Shown here piece by piece: positions 48,061 to 61,600 of a stretch of 64,000 nt of DNA. The stretch lies in the NCBI GenBank assembly GCA_027943335.1, contig BSBK01008839.1:234501-298500 (forward strand), given 5' to 3'. The DNA comes from Chamaecyparis obtusa. Lineage: Eukaryota; Streptophyta; Pinopsida; Cupressales; Cupressaceae. Both the position numbers and the translations under genes were made by a program. The notes under the pieces were generated by a model. That model saw only the letters and a program-made list of their open reading frames with translations. It searched no databases and had not been told where the DNA came from. Every line of letters starts with the position of its first letter. Position 1 is the stretch's first letter.

Positions 48061-51000
48061 AAGTTTTGTACTTTTACCCTAAACCATTAGGTCAACTAGT
48101 TAGGTTTTCCTAATATACAAATGATTACATAACCCCTTGCTAAGATACAAATGGTATCTAAAGAGAATGATTACAAATATTTTTCTTAAATATTTGTATA
48201 TGTGAATCTTTCCTATCACCTTCTAACACTAATTAAATGAGTTATATAAAATTAATTAATCAATTCAATTATTCCTCTAGAATATTATTTCATATAAATA
48301 TTAGTTATTTAATTATTAAACCGTAAATTTTTTTTTGATTGACTAAACAAATTATTTATTTCACTAATTTAGACCTTATATATTTTGAGCTTTAATTGAA
48401 TACATCATGTTTATTTAATTAATCCAAATTATTTAATGCCATTAGTAGACAAAAAAATAAAATAAAAATTGTCAACTAACTAACCATTTTGATATTCCTT
48501 CTCCACTTTGTTTATAATAAATAAGGTAAACATTTCATAAGGACTTGAATTCATAATTCTTCAAATTTTACACTTTTAAATCCCCATTCTCTATCAAAAT
48601 TAAGAAAATAACTACCCTCCATATCTTTTTCATATTTTCTCTAATAATGTGCACCTACCAAAAGATGTTAGCTATAATTTTTTTCATCCTATGTTAGAAA
48701 TGGATAGATTCCCTCCCTCTAGCATTACAAAAGATTGAATCATTTCCATCCATCATCCTGATCCAAAACTTATAAATATATCATTCCTCAAGATATCTAT
48801 AATAGTTTAATTTAGATAAAAAGTAGGATTGTGGTAGTAAAATATACAATTATGTAAAATGTAAATAATATTAGCTATTTTAGAATATCCCATAAGAATC
48901 AAGGTTTGTGTGGTGAGAATAATCTAAGCCCCTTTTAATTATTATTTTTGTATTAATCTACCAAATTGAAGGTACTTGAGGCATGAATTCCTAATAAATA
49001 TACGATAAAAAAAATTGCATTCATGAGAAATAATGGTTTTCTAAAGATCTAAGAATCATATCCATGGTATAATTAATACCACCTAGGGGAGATGATCCAA
49101 TACTTGAGAACCCTAACTTTCCACTTCTCAAAATCCCATGTGCAAATTTTAAATCACTCCCAATTTTGTGTAGTAGCTTACTTGACAAGTCCTTTGCTTA
49201 TAGTTAAGGTTTTAGTTCCACATCACCAAATATGATGCACCATCAACATGCTTCTTGTCAAGGTGTCCAAAATAACTCAAAAAATAGTGAGACCAATGAT
49301 CATGCATAAGGTCACCCATACATGTGCAGTTGATGTGGCATCGCATGATCGACTTCTTTGAGAAACTAAGGGTACATTTTATTAAATTATGGCTAGTCAT
49401 CATAACGATACAATTTTAAAGTCACAACTATTGGTACAATGTAATAAAAATAATTGGCATTAAATCAACAACTGTTGGAATTAATCAATCACTCCTATCA
49501 CAACCATTGGAACATGTTTAGGTACTAGGTCCTTTCCCCTAGTTAAAATAACAACCTCTAGATTAATCACATCACATTTCATTACAAAAGTTTAGAATAT
49601 AAGATGCACATTTTTTAATGTTTGTACCAAGCATGGTGGATAAGATTTTTCAAGTTTGAAAAATAATTAATAGATGGTGATGAAGGACATATAGATTTAT
49701 TTCTTATACATAATGCTTGAAGAACTTGGTATCATATTTAAATATTTAGTCATTATGACTATTTTATTTGACACCAATTACACAATGCCATGTGTTCATA
49801 GACAATCATCCTTAGGTAGAAAATATGTATGCTATAGTGAGCAGTCACTTCATCCTACCACTTTCCACCACTTGAGAACTACACAATATATAGGGATCCG
49901 TGGACCCATATTGACCTTTTTTATGGTTTATCTTTATAAATAAGACCAATCACATCAATTATTTTTCCTCATTAAATGTTTATGTAACCATAACAAAGGT
50001 ATATGGTACCTAATTGAATATACCATCAAAGTACAAGATATAGTATAAAATACTATAAAAGATTAAAACACATTTGAAAGGCAAACATATCAAGTTAACA
50101 AAAATTTCATAAAGTAGAAGAGATATATCAAGAGATTGATCTAGCATACAAATGATTGCAACATCACATGATACACACATGACAACCCTCAAATTGAGAA
50201 TCAACACTATCCTATAATAGTTTTGTTACACAATATCCATCAATATGTCTTCTTAAGAAATTATATTATATTGAACAAGACCAAGCTATCCATTTCTAAT
50301 AAATTTGTCTTTGGTAGGTGTTAATTTTCCATTGAGTGTAAGTAGGCTATGCTACAAAATTTAAGCCTATCATAAAAATATAAACTCCCCACAAGTAACT
50401 TTTAAGTTGTCAGTGGTTCACATGTGGACTAATAAGATTGTGGCATATGAATGAAACATACTAGATACACATTAGAACGATAGATTATATTTATATATTC
50501 TAAACTATACATAGGATAGTGAAATGCCACTAAATTGAATAGTGCTAAGAGGAGGTAATGTACCCATCAATAAGAAATAGTGATGATATGCTAAGGCCAA
50601 AAGTGTAACATGACAAAGTTGAGTAGGATGTGGTAATGGAGACTAATTGTAAGGTAAGTGCAATACAAATAAACATGATTAGCTTTAAGTAGAGAAAGAG
50701 GATGATCAAGAGAGTTTACATCTAGGTTTAATGCAACATTAAGTTCATAGAGTTTATAAATGAACATAATATAAATTTTGTTATTAAATGAAATATGAAA
50801 TAGTGATTAATTAATGTGCTTAAGAAAATAAGGCTTTGAGATAACTTATCACCATTATGGATACACCTTGAACCACATGACACTAAGACACAAGCATAAA
50901 AAAGAAACAACTTAATGAATACTAATCAAGGCACACAAAATGTAATCCTAGAAATGATAACTTCAAATTATAATAGAGATGATTGGATTAAATAATACTA

Positions 51001-52669
51001 CATCATCTAATGAAGGATTGGCTCTATTTCCTATTCTTACCTACTTATATCTTATTTTTCTTCCTTAAAGATTCAACTATCATAATGTATCATTTTCCCT
51101 CACCTCTACTTTGTTGAATAATTAATATGCAACAAACTAGATGGTATATGTGCCATCACTAAGGCTCTTATGTTCATAAATTTCACTAGTGCCTTGAGTT
51201 GATTGTGGGCTCATTACAAAGTATAAATGGATTGTGCTCATGTTATTATAATATCACATTAATAGATGATTTGTCATACTATCAAACGGTTTTGGAGGAC
51301 ATGGTTATATTGCATGTGACATATCACATTGCTATATAAACCATACTGTTTTCATATCACTTTCTATATGTTCAAAGTGAAATTTCTAACTACTCTTACA
51401 TTGATTTTATTTTTATTTTTACAAAAAGTTGAATTAATGTGTTATTTATACATATTTTACTTGTACCATGAAAAAATATTTTATATATATATATATGGTT
51501 CTTATGTTGCAAATAGGAATAGAAGAATAAATCAAGGACATATGACACTAATGTGTGTCATAGATCACATTAAATATTTTATATCTAACGCATTGCAATT
51601 TATGAAAAAAGCTACATCCAAATTCTAAAATCTAAAAAAAATTCTATTTAAATTCTAATTTATTTAAATTAACAAAGAAATAATTAATCCAAATAATAAA
51701 AAGATAAGTAAAGTGACACAACAATACATAGGCTTGTCATGTAATTTTACAATATTATTTTTAATATACAATCTTTATCAATCATACTCTTACTTTTGAT
51801 AAAGTAATGATAGAAAGTAAAAGTGAAACTAAATCGTTTCACAACCCAATTATATGGAAGTGTGCATGGGCCCAATCTGTATAGTTTCAGAGGGAGTACT
51901 CCAAAAATTGGTAAATTGCATGGACGTGAGAGGTGCATTCCAGAGAGGTTGAAATGTATGATTGGTAGTCATTGAAAGGGGAAGGTAAAGCCGAGCCCCA
52001 CATACGCAGGATAGTCCATGGAATTTGGAAAACACTCGGAATGCTGATAAAGTGTGTTGCTTTTGGGGATGCCAACGTACAACAAGAAATGGATGGACTT
52101 GACTGGAAAGAGATAAACAAGAACTTATTCGTAATTTTTAATAGGTGAAATTTCAGGGCATGTGGGGTGCATTCCAGGAAGGCTTTGCATTAATGGACAG
52201 CAGGTGGATAATAAATGGAATAAAGAACAAAACAAACGAGATTAGAAAAGGTCATTGGAGATATAGAGATTCTCTGAAATTCTAAAATCTAAAGCGAGAA
52301 AGTTAAATTATCGGAATCATGTTTTCAATCCAATCATGTTTTCAAAGCATCGGAGATGCCCTCTTTCTTTATTTCTTCCAAGCGAGATAGATTATGTCGG
52401 ATATGCTGAGCTGACCTAAGATTCCATTTTCGCTTTCGATAGAAAATGTACAGAGCATCGTGAAAAAGGAAAAGAAGGAAATCTCTGTGATATGTAGAAC
52501 AGAGAACATGCGCGCCAGCATTGCTTCTTCCATTTGGGACTAAAAGAAAATATTCCATTTTCATTTTCTTTAAGAAGATAACAGACTAACTACAAGAAGG
52601 AATGAGTAGTCTGAACCAAAATTTTCCTTCCAAATTTGATGTTGACTGTCGGTTTGTTTGGGTTTTTCC
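48061..52669. other. Intergenic AT-rich DNA
   Basis: No supported gene or known repeat. 51880-52580 is GC-richer, with 'gtgcattccag' at about 51931 and 52168, and holds unsupported minus-strand frames (51850-52120, 52334-52564). It could be a decayed exon or regulatory DNA. Confidence 0.4.
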
Positions 52670-52783
52670 ATGGCGCCGATGGCTTTGGCATATAGTAGCA
52701 ATCGAATCAGGTCCAATGGCCGTGCTGATAGTATTAGACAAGTTGTCGAATTATTAAATAAATATAAAAAGTTTCAAATTTGA
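52670..52783 (+). CDS. Short ORF, possible first exon (37 aa)
   Basis: ATG 52670 in good context (ccATGGCG) opens MAPMALAYSSNRIRSNGRAD and ends at TGA 52781. The Ser/Arg/Asn-rich start could be a targeting peptide or the first exon of a truncated gene, as no downstream exon was found. No family recognised. Confidence 0.15.
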   Translation: MAPMALAYSSNRIRSNGRADSIRQVVELLNKYKKFQI

Positions 52784-54975
52784 TTTTTAAAAATAATGGT
52801 AAAATTTAAAGTTTGGAAGAGACTTGGTGTATCATTTAATAGTTTTTTTAATGAAAAAATCATATAAAATTTAGGTTGGATAATGTGTGATGTAATATTC
52901 TTATAATTGTGAAGATGTTTTGTTAAAATTGGAAATATATGAGCAATATCTAACAAGATATGTGAAGAAGGATAATATATGAACTAGAATTTGCACAAAA
53001 TCTGATGGTGGCACTAGATATGTGTGTTAATCTTTAATTTATTTTTAAAATTGGTAGATTGAACTCATTGCTTCTTTTTAATGTAATATTAAAATGTATA
53101 TTTATATTAACATATAAATTATCATTGTAAAAAAGAAATTTAAATCATTGTGAGTTTCAAAATATTATTGGTAATAATACAATTGTGATTCTAACTAATA
53201 TGAGACGAAGCAAATGCTAGAAGAATTTTTTTTTATTATAAGACAGTAAATAAACACTTGTTTTGATATGCTTGTAGAATTGATACCAAAAAAAATATTC
53301 GAATCGTGTTACTTGTATTATTATATAGTAATAGCATTACATTTTGACTTAAGTTCACTATTGTCTCAAATATTGCTTAAAAATAACTATACCAATTCAA
53401 AATTTCATTTATAATTCATGTAATTAAAATAAATAATTTAGAGTCTTTTATAAAAACTTCTTTAATAATTTAAATTTATAAAATAATGTGTTGGAAAAAA
53501 AGTTACGAAACTATTTTATTATTCTCTAGAAATCAGAAACATTTAGAGTAAGTTGGAATTATGATTTTTTTAGAATATAAGAATGATGTGTAGCAATGAA
53601 TAAACAAGTAGGACACAAAGGAAATATTGTAAAATATACTATTAAAAATTTGTTCGATATGCAAACATAAATACATTTATCAATAAAAGTATATAAGTCA
53701 ATCTATCTTATAGAGTAAAATTAAAAAAAGAGGAAAACAATCATTTGAAAAAAAAAAATCTAGATTTTTTTGAAGCCAACTTTAAGAAGACCTAATCAAT
53801 GCTCATGTGGTATACAATGAAGCTAGCAATTTTGACCAAACCACATTCAATCACACATGGTTAAGTAGATGCAAGGTGACCCTCAAATCTAAATGGTTGG
53901 CCAAACATGTTTTTGTAGTCACATTGTATGCAAACTTCAAGAACAACTTACAAAACTAATGAGTAATGTACCTAGTTGTGTAGTTCCCCTTCAACTAGAG
54001 TTTTAAGTTTTTTCTCTCCTAAATTTTTATGTTTTTTGTGTGTGTTTAAATTTCTATTTTACTTTTAATTTATTAGTTAAAATTATTAAAATCTGGTAAA
54101 TCATAAAATAAGAAATAAAATAATTAAGAAAATAAATTTTAAATTCATTTGATAAGTAATTTTTTGATGAATATAGACCATATTTAAGATTGCATCACAA
54201 TAAAAAATAAATAGTATAATGTTAAAAACAATGAGGAGGTTGGTAAAAAATGTAGGAGTTGATGAAACAATCATAGAAGTCAAGAATCATTTGCAAGCAA
54301 AACACCTATCACACAAAAGAGAACAAGCAAAAATAATATGATTTATGAAAACCTTGGATTGATTGCAAAAATAATGATTTGGGATTGAGATGCAATACAA
54401 TGAATGAATGACTTTCTTTTCTAGAAAGTAAAATTGCTAAAAATAAAAAATCTAACTCAAACTAAAAATAGAAAATTAAAGCTAATATTTGCATACTAGA
54501 AGGGCATGATGTATGGACAATGTGCAAACTATATCCCAGCTACACTGAACTAACCTAAAAATAGGCTCAAATAAGTGAACTTAAGCTAGAGCATGAATGC
54601 ACAAGCATGTGCTCAAACTATTCATGATAATATGCATGAGAATATTCTTGAGCATGTGCACAATTAATTAAAGAAACATATGAAAATGTACCCAATGCAA
54701 CTAGCATGCATGCTCTAACACCCCACTTAAGTGAAACTTAGGACGACAAAAAAAATTTAAGCATGAAATGAATGAGTCACAACAACAATGGCCTAATTAG
54801 GTACTCATTTAAAAAGAAATGAAACTCACACAAATGAGGTCTCTCTAAATAATGAAAATAAGAAAAACCACATGAAAAATTACCCCTCTCCAAAATCAAG
54901 AGATGCAAAGAAAAAAAAGGAAAAAAGGTACTACATGTAACTAAGATGAAGGACTCCAAGTGTCCCCTCAATTAC
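52784..54975. other. Intergenic AT-rich DNA
   Basis: No gene, RNA or clear repeat. Homopolymer-rich A/T sequence. Confidence 0.4.
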
Positions 54976-55329
54976 TCAATTGGTCACAAAATTACAATGT
55001 ATATTCCCCCTCACATCTCCCCTTCTCCATAACAGAGAGAAGAAGAGATGATGTATCTCCCCCATAAGAGAAAAGCTCCAATGCCAAAGATGAATGCTAA
55101 TGAAGATCCAAGAGCAGAAAACTATATTCTGGGCCTTAGAAAGAAACCAATCAAAAGCCCAAGACTGAAGCAATTGCTTGAAAGGGAGGAAATGTTTCAT
55201 GATGTGTGCCACTAAAGACTGCTCAATTGTCCAATTGTCTGAATCAACTGAAGAAAATCCAAACATTTGTATAGATGCCTGATGAACAATCTCTAAAGAC
55301 ACCGACAATAAGATAACAAAAATTCTCAA
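54976..55329 (-). other. Unsupported 117-residue open frame
   Basis: Minus-strand frame of hydrophobic composition (MRIFVILLSVSLEIVHQ...) in locally less AT-rich DNA. No domain recognised. It may be a chance frame over the antisense of an old repeat (ends near 'caccccacttaagtg', 54720). Confidence 0.12.
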
Positions 55330-55743
55330 ATTTCCATAAAGGAAAAATAGAACATATAATTTTCTTGCTTAACTCTATTTTCCTTCTTTATTCATTATAT
55401 TTGAATACTGAATATATACATGTGAAAATATGTAACAAGTTTAAACACAACAAACTAAAATAATAGTGCAATACATAAATAAGAAACTTGAAAAGCTGAA
55501 TAATAATGAAAATGGATCATTTCAGTTTGCCATACATGATAGCATGGCAGCTACCAAGTGAATTATATAGCACTGACAAATAACAATCAACACTCTTAGT
55601 TAAGTACACACTTCCCTTATAAGTCAGAGACGGGAAATATAAGCTAAATTCAAAACCTTAATGAAATACATGGAACTTCCCTCGAAGACACGCCTAAAAT
55701 CCTGGACCTAAGGATTAACTATACCATAAATGAAGACAAACAA

Positions 55744-58482
55744 TCAACGATGAGAAACTACTGCTAACTCGTTCCACACTAACTTCTCCATGATTGCCCT
55801 AGCTTTCCCTGCTGTATAAAGTGCTTTCCCCAGTCGTCTCTCATCTCTTTTTAGGGCCCACTTCCTGGAGTTGAGCAAGAGTAGATTCTGGACTCTCTCC
55901 AGGCATTCGTTTATTATATCTGCCAAAGAGCTTTCTAACTCTTTCAGTAGTTCACTCGCATCGGTTCCATCATTGCACTCAATGCTGTTGCATAAATTGT
56001 ACACTGCAAGGCCCGATGCTGCTGCTTTCCAGTCTATGGAGTCGTTGCCCTCCCATATGTTTCGAGGGCCTTGTACCGGCTCTGTTTTGCTTTTGCTTTC
56101 ACTTTTGAGCTCCTCCAGTGCTGCACCAGCTTGCTTGCTTACTTCAAATTGTACCGGCTCTGTTTTGCTTTTGCTTTCCCTTTCGAGCTCCTCCACTTTC
56201 TTTTGCAGAGCTTGGAAGTACTTGTCGGCTGCTTCACTAGTGACCCCGTCAGGTTCTGTATCTGTCTCCTCAACGAAATCTATGATTTCCCATGCTTGAG
56301 AATATACCTTCAAACAATTCTTAACGACCTCTAGAGGAAAACGATGAGGAGTTGAACAGTTTTCTTTATCAGAGAGATGGACGATTATACTGAGCAACGA
56401 CACTGCTGTCATTTTCCATGACTTTTTGCTCAAGCCTGTAAATTGCTCTTCTATATCTACTGACCCCTTTTCTGTTCCTCGCGATGGCTGCTTTTCCATT
56501 TGACGCCCATGAATCGGCCTCTTCTGACACAAGAACTTCAATCCGGTTTGAGGCTTGTGTGGGTATAGACAGCTCAAGCCTAGACTGTTGTCCGTTTTCT
56601 TGTTAGACACAAAGTCGACCAGCTCTTCACAGTTACAGTCACCATCTTGATTACCTTGTATGGTGAGGTGCTTGGCCTTTACAATTGCCTTGCGGTTAGC
56701 TACCCACAAGCTTTCAGGGCTCTCCCTTAACATCTGAACATCCTCCAATATTTTCTTATACTTTTGAAAATCTTCAAATACATACATTACGTGCTTGTCA
56801 AACATGAAATTATACAACTTACCCATCAATTTGTTGTGGAAAATCATTAAAGAGACAAGCCAACAAACTTTGCTGAATGAAACGAGAAACCACTGCATCC
56901 CAAACGCCGCATACAATAATATACTTGGTACTATGGCTGTTTTGGTCTCCTTGGAAACCAGTTGCTCGATTTTGTTGTCAACCGATTGTGCCTGCCGCGG
57001 GCGGGACTCCCCCGCCTCCTGCAATTCTCTCAGGTGCCTTGTCCAGTAATCCTCCATCCGTAAATCACCGCGCCAGCTGTCCTTTTGGGATTCCTTTTGG
57101 GATTTTGTGTGATAAGCCGCTGCAATTCCCCACCTTACATTGATAAGAAGCCAGGCTAGCAAGATGAAAACAGATTGCAGAATAGTGGCAACAGACTTGA
57201 ACGATATGCCCTCTTTTACGTTTTGCCTATTCACCTCCTTTGCGAGTCCTCCCACGATCGTAATCGCAATTTGAATTGTAACTATGATTGCAGCGGTGGC
57301 AGTCAAGGCTGATCTGGCAATGACAGGTTGGGTGGAGTAGGCACGAACAATTATCCAAGCCTTGAGCACTGAATCCTCAACTGTCCGCCAACAGTTGTGA
57401 CTGTGCCGCCGATGCTGTTCCTCCTCCGCCCTCTCCCCTCTCACAAAAGCATCTTCAATTGTCTTCCAGCATGAATGCTGATTCTGCCCCCTCTTTTCCA
57501 CTCTGCGCAGAGCTTTTTCAACTGTCTGCCAACAGAGTTGATGGCGATTCATCTCTGCGTTCCCCGATCTCAGCACGGCCGCTTCTACTTCAAGCAAACA
57601 GGAGTGATCGTGAGCGTGATGAAGTGGATCACGGTGATGGACGCTGTCAATATCACTCTTAACTGTCCGCCAACAGGAGTGATGGTGATGATGAGCCTCC
57701 TGGGTCTTCTCACCTAAGCCATCATAGAATTCCCCTTGGCCTCTGAGAACTAGAGAAATCTTTTTGGCCACGATGCGCTCAATACTTCTGCCAGCAATGG
57801 TAGCGCATGCAAGAAGAAGAATGAGCAGAATGAAGCACAGGGATATTATTGTAGCATATACATAATAGCGATGATCGCTTTTATCGTGTTGTTGAGGCCA
57901 TAAACGAAGGACATTGGGGAAAGCGTTAGGCTTAACAATATAAAACTCAGAGGAGACATGGTGAAAGACGGTTATGACCAAAGCCACCCACCTAACCCAA
58001 GAATGTTCGAGGCCGCGATCTGCCATAGCTGGCATGACATAGGCTGCAAACACACACAATATGGTTCGATTATTATGGATCGTCAAAAAGTCCTGCCACA
58101 AAGCATTGGCAGTGCCACCACTGTTGCCTTGACCTGCTTTGATTACCCAATGCCCCGCTGGGGAGGAATTATCCACTGCTTCATTCTGAGCATTCAACAG
58201 GCTTAGCAATTGGATTGAGAAAGCGCTGAGAACAAGGAAATCACAGGGAATCCAATGTGCTCTCGTTACGAAAGCCCTGTGAGCATCCTTTGCAATGAGA
58301 ACAATAAATGAAACCACTGCTCCCGTCATTAAGGCAGTCTGTAAATTTTCAGTTTCTTTCGAAACATTGAATAATGGACCAGACGGGGGACCAGACGGGG
58401 GCGATATAACAATCGGTTGATAAGGAGGATAGTGATCAGGGGAGACCTCGAACTCGTAAAAATCCGGGGGCTCATACGCCAT
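55744..58482 (-). CDS. Multi-pass membrane protein with Cys-Trp repeats (912 aa)
   Basis: Single open exon from ATG 58482 (context aatcATGG, a strong plant start) to TGA 55744. N-terminal Pro/Tyr-rich cytosolic-type segment (1-45). Hydrophobic segments at about 50-64, 82-97, 141-153 with 163-178, 208-230, 392-412, 430-450 and 518-548. Between the fourth and fifth, residues 262-372 form a His-rich loop with five repeats of the type HSCW+TVExA (268, 293, 314, 336, 362). A KTEPVQ motif occurs twice (773 and 799) next to coiled-coil-like Glu/Lys text. The C-terminal 100 residues are helical and soluble. No enzyme motif seen. It resembles uncharacterised land-plant membrane proteins in composition, but I cannot name the family. 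Clean frame and richer GC than surroundings indicate a real gene. Confidence 0.85.
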   Translation of the reverse strand: MAYEPPDFYEFEVSPDHYPPYQPIVISPPSGPPSGPLFNVSKETENLQTALMTGAVVSFIVLIAKDAHRAFVTRAHWIPCDFLVLSAFSIQLLSLLNAQNEAVDNSSPAGHWVIKAGQGNSGGTANALWQDFLTIHNNRTILCVFAAYVMPAMADRGLEHSWVRWVALVITVFHHVSSEFYIVKPNAFPNVLRLWPQQHDKSDHRYYVYATIISLCFILLILLLACATIAGRSIERIVAKKISLVLRGQGEFYDGLGEKTQEAHHHHHSCWRTVKSDIDSVHHRDPLHHAHDHSCLLEVEAAVLRSGNAEMNRHQLCWQTVEKALRRVEKRGQNQHSCWKTIEDAFVRGERAEEEQHRRHSHNCWRTVEDSVLKAWIIVRAYSTQPVIARSALTATAAIIVTIQIAITIVGGLAKEVNRQNVKEGISFKSVATILQSVFILLAWLLINVRWGIAAAYHTKSQKESQKDSWRGDLRMEDYWTRHLRELQEAGESRPRQAQSVDNKIEQLVSKETKTAIVPSILLYAAFGMQWFLVSFSKVCWLVSLMIFHNKLMGKLYNFMFDKHVMYVFEDFQKYKKILEDVQMLRESPESLWVANRKAIVKAKHLTIQGNQDGDCNCEELVDFVSNKKTDNSLGLSCLYPHKPQTGLKFLCQKRPIHGRQMEKQPSRGTEKGSVDIEEQFTGLSKKSWKMTAVSLLSIIVHLSDKENCSTPHRFPLEVVKNCLKVYSQAWEIIDFVEETDTEPDGVTSEAADKYFQALQKKVEELERESKSKTEPVQFEVSKQAGAALEELKSESKSKTEPVQGPRNIWEGNDSIDWKAAASGLAVYNLCNSIECNDGTDASELLKELESSLADIINECLERVQNLLLLNSRKWALKRDERRLGKALYTAGKARAIMEKLVWNELAVVSHR

Positions 58483-58605
58483 GATTGAAGCAGCTTACTC
58501 CAGTCGATGCTTTTCGCCCGGCCAAGCTGAAATAGGCAATAGCAATAGGAATCATCAATCGGTATATTCTTTTGTTAATGGAAGTCCCTTTAGAGGCTCA
58601 AATAA

Positions 58606-58613
58606 CTTTATAT
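58606..58613 (-). promoter_or_regulatory. Possible TATA box of the 912-aa gene
   Basis: Minus-strand ATATAAAG about 125 bases upstream of the ATG at 58482. Position and sequence fit a plant TATA box. No other promoter evidence. Confidence 0.3.
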
Positions 58614-61600
58614 GTCCATTTGTGCTACCAGAAGTTTCGTACCACGTAATATCTCTTTATTTATTTTCTTTTTCAGTTTCTTCTGAACTTCTTCTTCTTT
58701 TTTTTAATTCAATATTGTTCAATATAAAAAGCTTAATCATATATAAATAAAAAATAATTGGATGCAGTCAAATATTAGAAGAAATTTTTTTAATGTTAAG
58801 TTGTTTTTGTTTCATTAATTAATTTTTGGTCACCAAAAAAATAATCAATCACTCAAGGATATTAGGAAATTTAGTTTAATGGCAAAGTTCATGTTGAACT
58901 CAAATCTTTTACACTACCAAAAATTAATCATTCAAATCTTCTACACTAGAGTCTTCCTTTACTAATATAGCAATTTGATGCGATAATTTTTATTTATTTT
59001 TAAATACATCTATTGCCTTTAATTTTATGAAGGGAAGCTTTGTTAGCAAAAGTTCTCTATGTAAAATTGATAGTAAAAGGGTAGTTATGCATGGCTATTA
59101 GAGATCCAAAAAGTGTCAAGCAAAAATATATATTGTTATAATATCTAGGTCACCAAATTCTTAATCATTAAATTGATTTTACGTCTTTCCTTGAAATTAA
59201 TTACATGGAACTATATAAATCCATTCCATAAGTCAAGACTTCCAAAAGAGGTAAACCTACCTCTATGACCTTAGCTATAACCTCACATAAAAATATGAAG
59301 TTATACTCTTGTTTTCACTAGATAAAAATTCAACCATTTCTATCAAAGTGTACAGGCTCAATCTCAGACAGTTATCATCAAACACACTTATCTAGATTCT
59401 AGGAGTCATAATGACCTTCTTATGTTAATACCACTACCTATACAAATCCACGTCTCTAGATGAAAGTAGATTTCATTTAATCACTTTAGATTGCCAATAC
59501 AATGTGCGTGAGGTGGATCAATCCATTTTAAAATGGTGTCAATAGACAACACTTACATTAGATTCAAGGGGTTTCGGTTTCAATATTCCCCCAATAGACT
59601 CACATGTAGCATGGTTTTTCACCACTTGTTTGTAATTCTAGGAAAGGTTGTGATCAAATTCACCTAAAATAATTCAACATTTTGTACAACAAAGCCGCTT
59701 CACCTCGTAATATTTATTTTGATTATTTAAGCATTCTAATACTATTCATTATTTTATATTCCATAATACATGCAAGGACCGACTAGTTTCGACAAGGAAA
59801 GTATCAAGCTTGAATAAAACCATCTTGCTTTGATGCTCTAGGATATAAGGATAAACTTTCTTATGAATAAACAATCATGCATAGTTATGACTACAACTGT
59901 ACTAGCACACTCAAGACCTTAACTACCTCTTGAGTGAAAATAAGTAATTTCTTCAAGCTCAAATAATTTTGAGGTAAGATTAATGAATTTTGGTTACACA
60001 TTTTTACGTCGTTAGTAGACATGTACACTACAAATATACAAATTGTACCATTTCTATGTTAGAACACATTTAATTATTTTTAGCATAACACGAACTTATA
60101 TTGATAAAAAGACTACTTAAATGAATTTGTTTATAATTGCATAATAGATTCAACCCACCCATTAAATAACATGTTAAATTTAATTTTATTTAAAATTTAA
60201 TGTACAATAATAAAATATAGATAAATCATTACATTTTGGTATATTTCATAATCCTTTTAAAGCCATAACCTTTACTCCAACCCATCTATCACCACTGCCT
60301 CCTTAAACCCCAAAATTAATCCCAAGATCTCATCTAAATTTAATATTCAAACATGCGGTGTAAACAACTCACCGACAGATTGATGTGTTTCCAAAAACAT
60401 ATCGTGAAATGACAGACAATATAAATGCATATAAAAAAAAAAGTTAAGAACTTTGGGCACATCAATCACTCTTTTATTCATTTTCCATACGGCGGCATCT
60501 TTTAAAGCAGAGCATTCTTTTCTTTGGTATACGTGCGTTCTCTGTTTTTTCCAACCTCGTCGGACTTTCTTTAGAATGTTTAGCTCACATTTTCTATCTC
60601 GTGAATAATGGGGACAGTCGGCCAAATTTTCTTCACAAGTCGTGGGAGTTAACATTGTGGGCCCACTAAAACGTGACGCACGTTGGAGAATTTTAATATA
60701 TCAAACATCATTACATTTAATGTTGGCCCCCTAAAACAGCAACGTCTACAACGCACCCAAAATGTACCATTTATTATATTTTATTAATTAATTTAAAACT
60801 AAAACTAATTAATGAAAAATTGATATACAATGATTTTTAATTAATTAATAATTACAATAAATTGACCTTTTTCGCATAGATAGTGGTCACTAAAACGTGA
60901 TGCACTAGTGGCAACGTCTAAACATCAAACTAAAATGTATATCTTACAAAGGGAGACACTTAGTTTTTTTTCTTCATATTTGTCTTTATATGACTAACAG
61001 TTTAGTTTGTTGTTTAACAAATTTCCACACTGGTGATGAAAGACTTATTGTAAACTTCTTTGAATGATCATTGCTGAGATAAGTGTGGTCTATAACTAAA
61101 CTTTGTTTCGGGTTTCTCGAGTGTCACACACACACACACACACATATAGACACACCTGTATACATATGCACATATGCATCTACATATACAAATACACATA
61201 CACATATATGTTAAAAGAAAAGTTGTTTTATCATTTTTATATTTACTTTAAATTTATTTTATTCAATTTTGTAGTTTTATTTTGAATTTTTGTTACACAC
61301 ACATTACATCTCACCCTTTGTTGCTACTATAATTAGGACAAATGTCAAATGATTAATCAATTGTAATTGTAATCTTAAATGTAATTATAATTATATTTTT
61401 ATTAAATATTCTAATTAATTATGCAAGCTCACTTTTATTCATTGCAACAATTGTGGAGATGGAAACACCAATAAAGGGGTTTGACTTTAGGAAGCCTCTA
61501 TACAACACATTTTTCTCTCCCTCTTCTCATGATTATGAATACATATCTAATAGTTACCAAATTGCATAGAGTAGATAGTCACAAATAGTATTATACTTCA

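Noticed and set aside
55871..58206. Plus-strand open frames opposite the 912-aa gene
   Set aside because: They are shadows of the minus-strand gene, with no motifs of their own.
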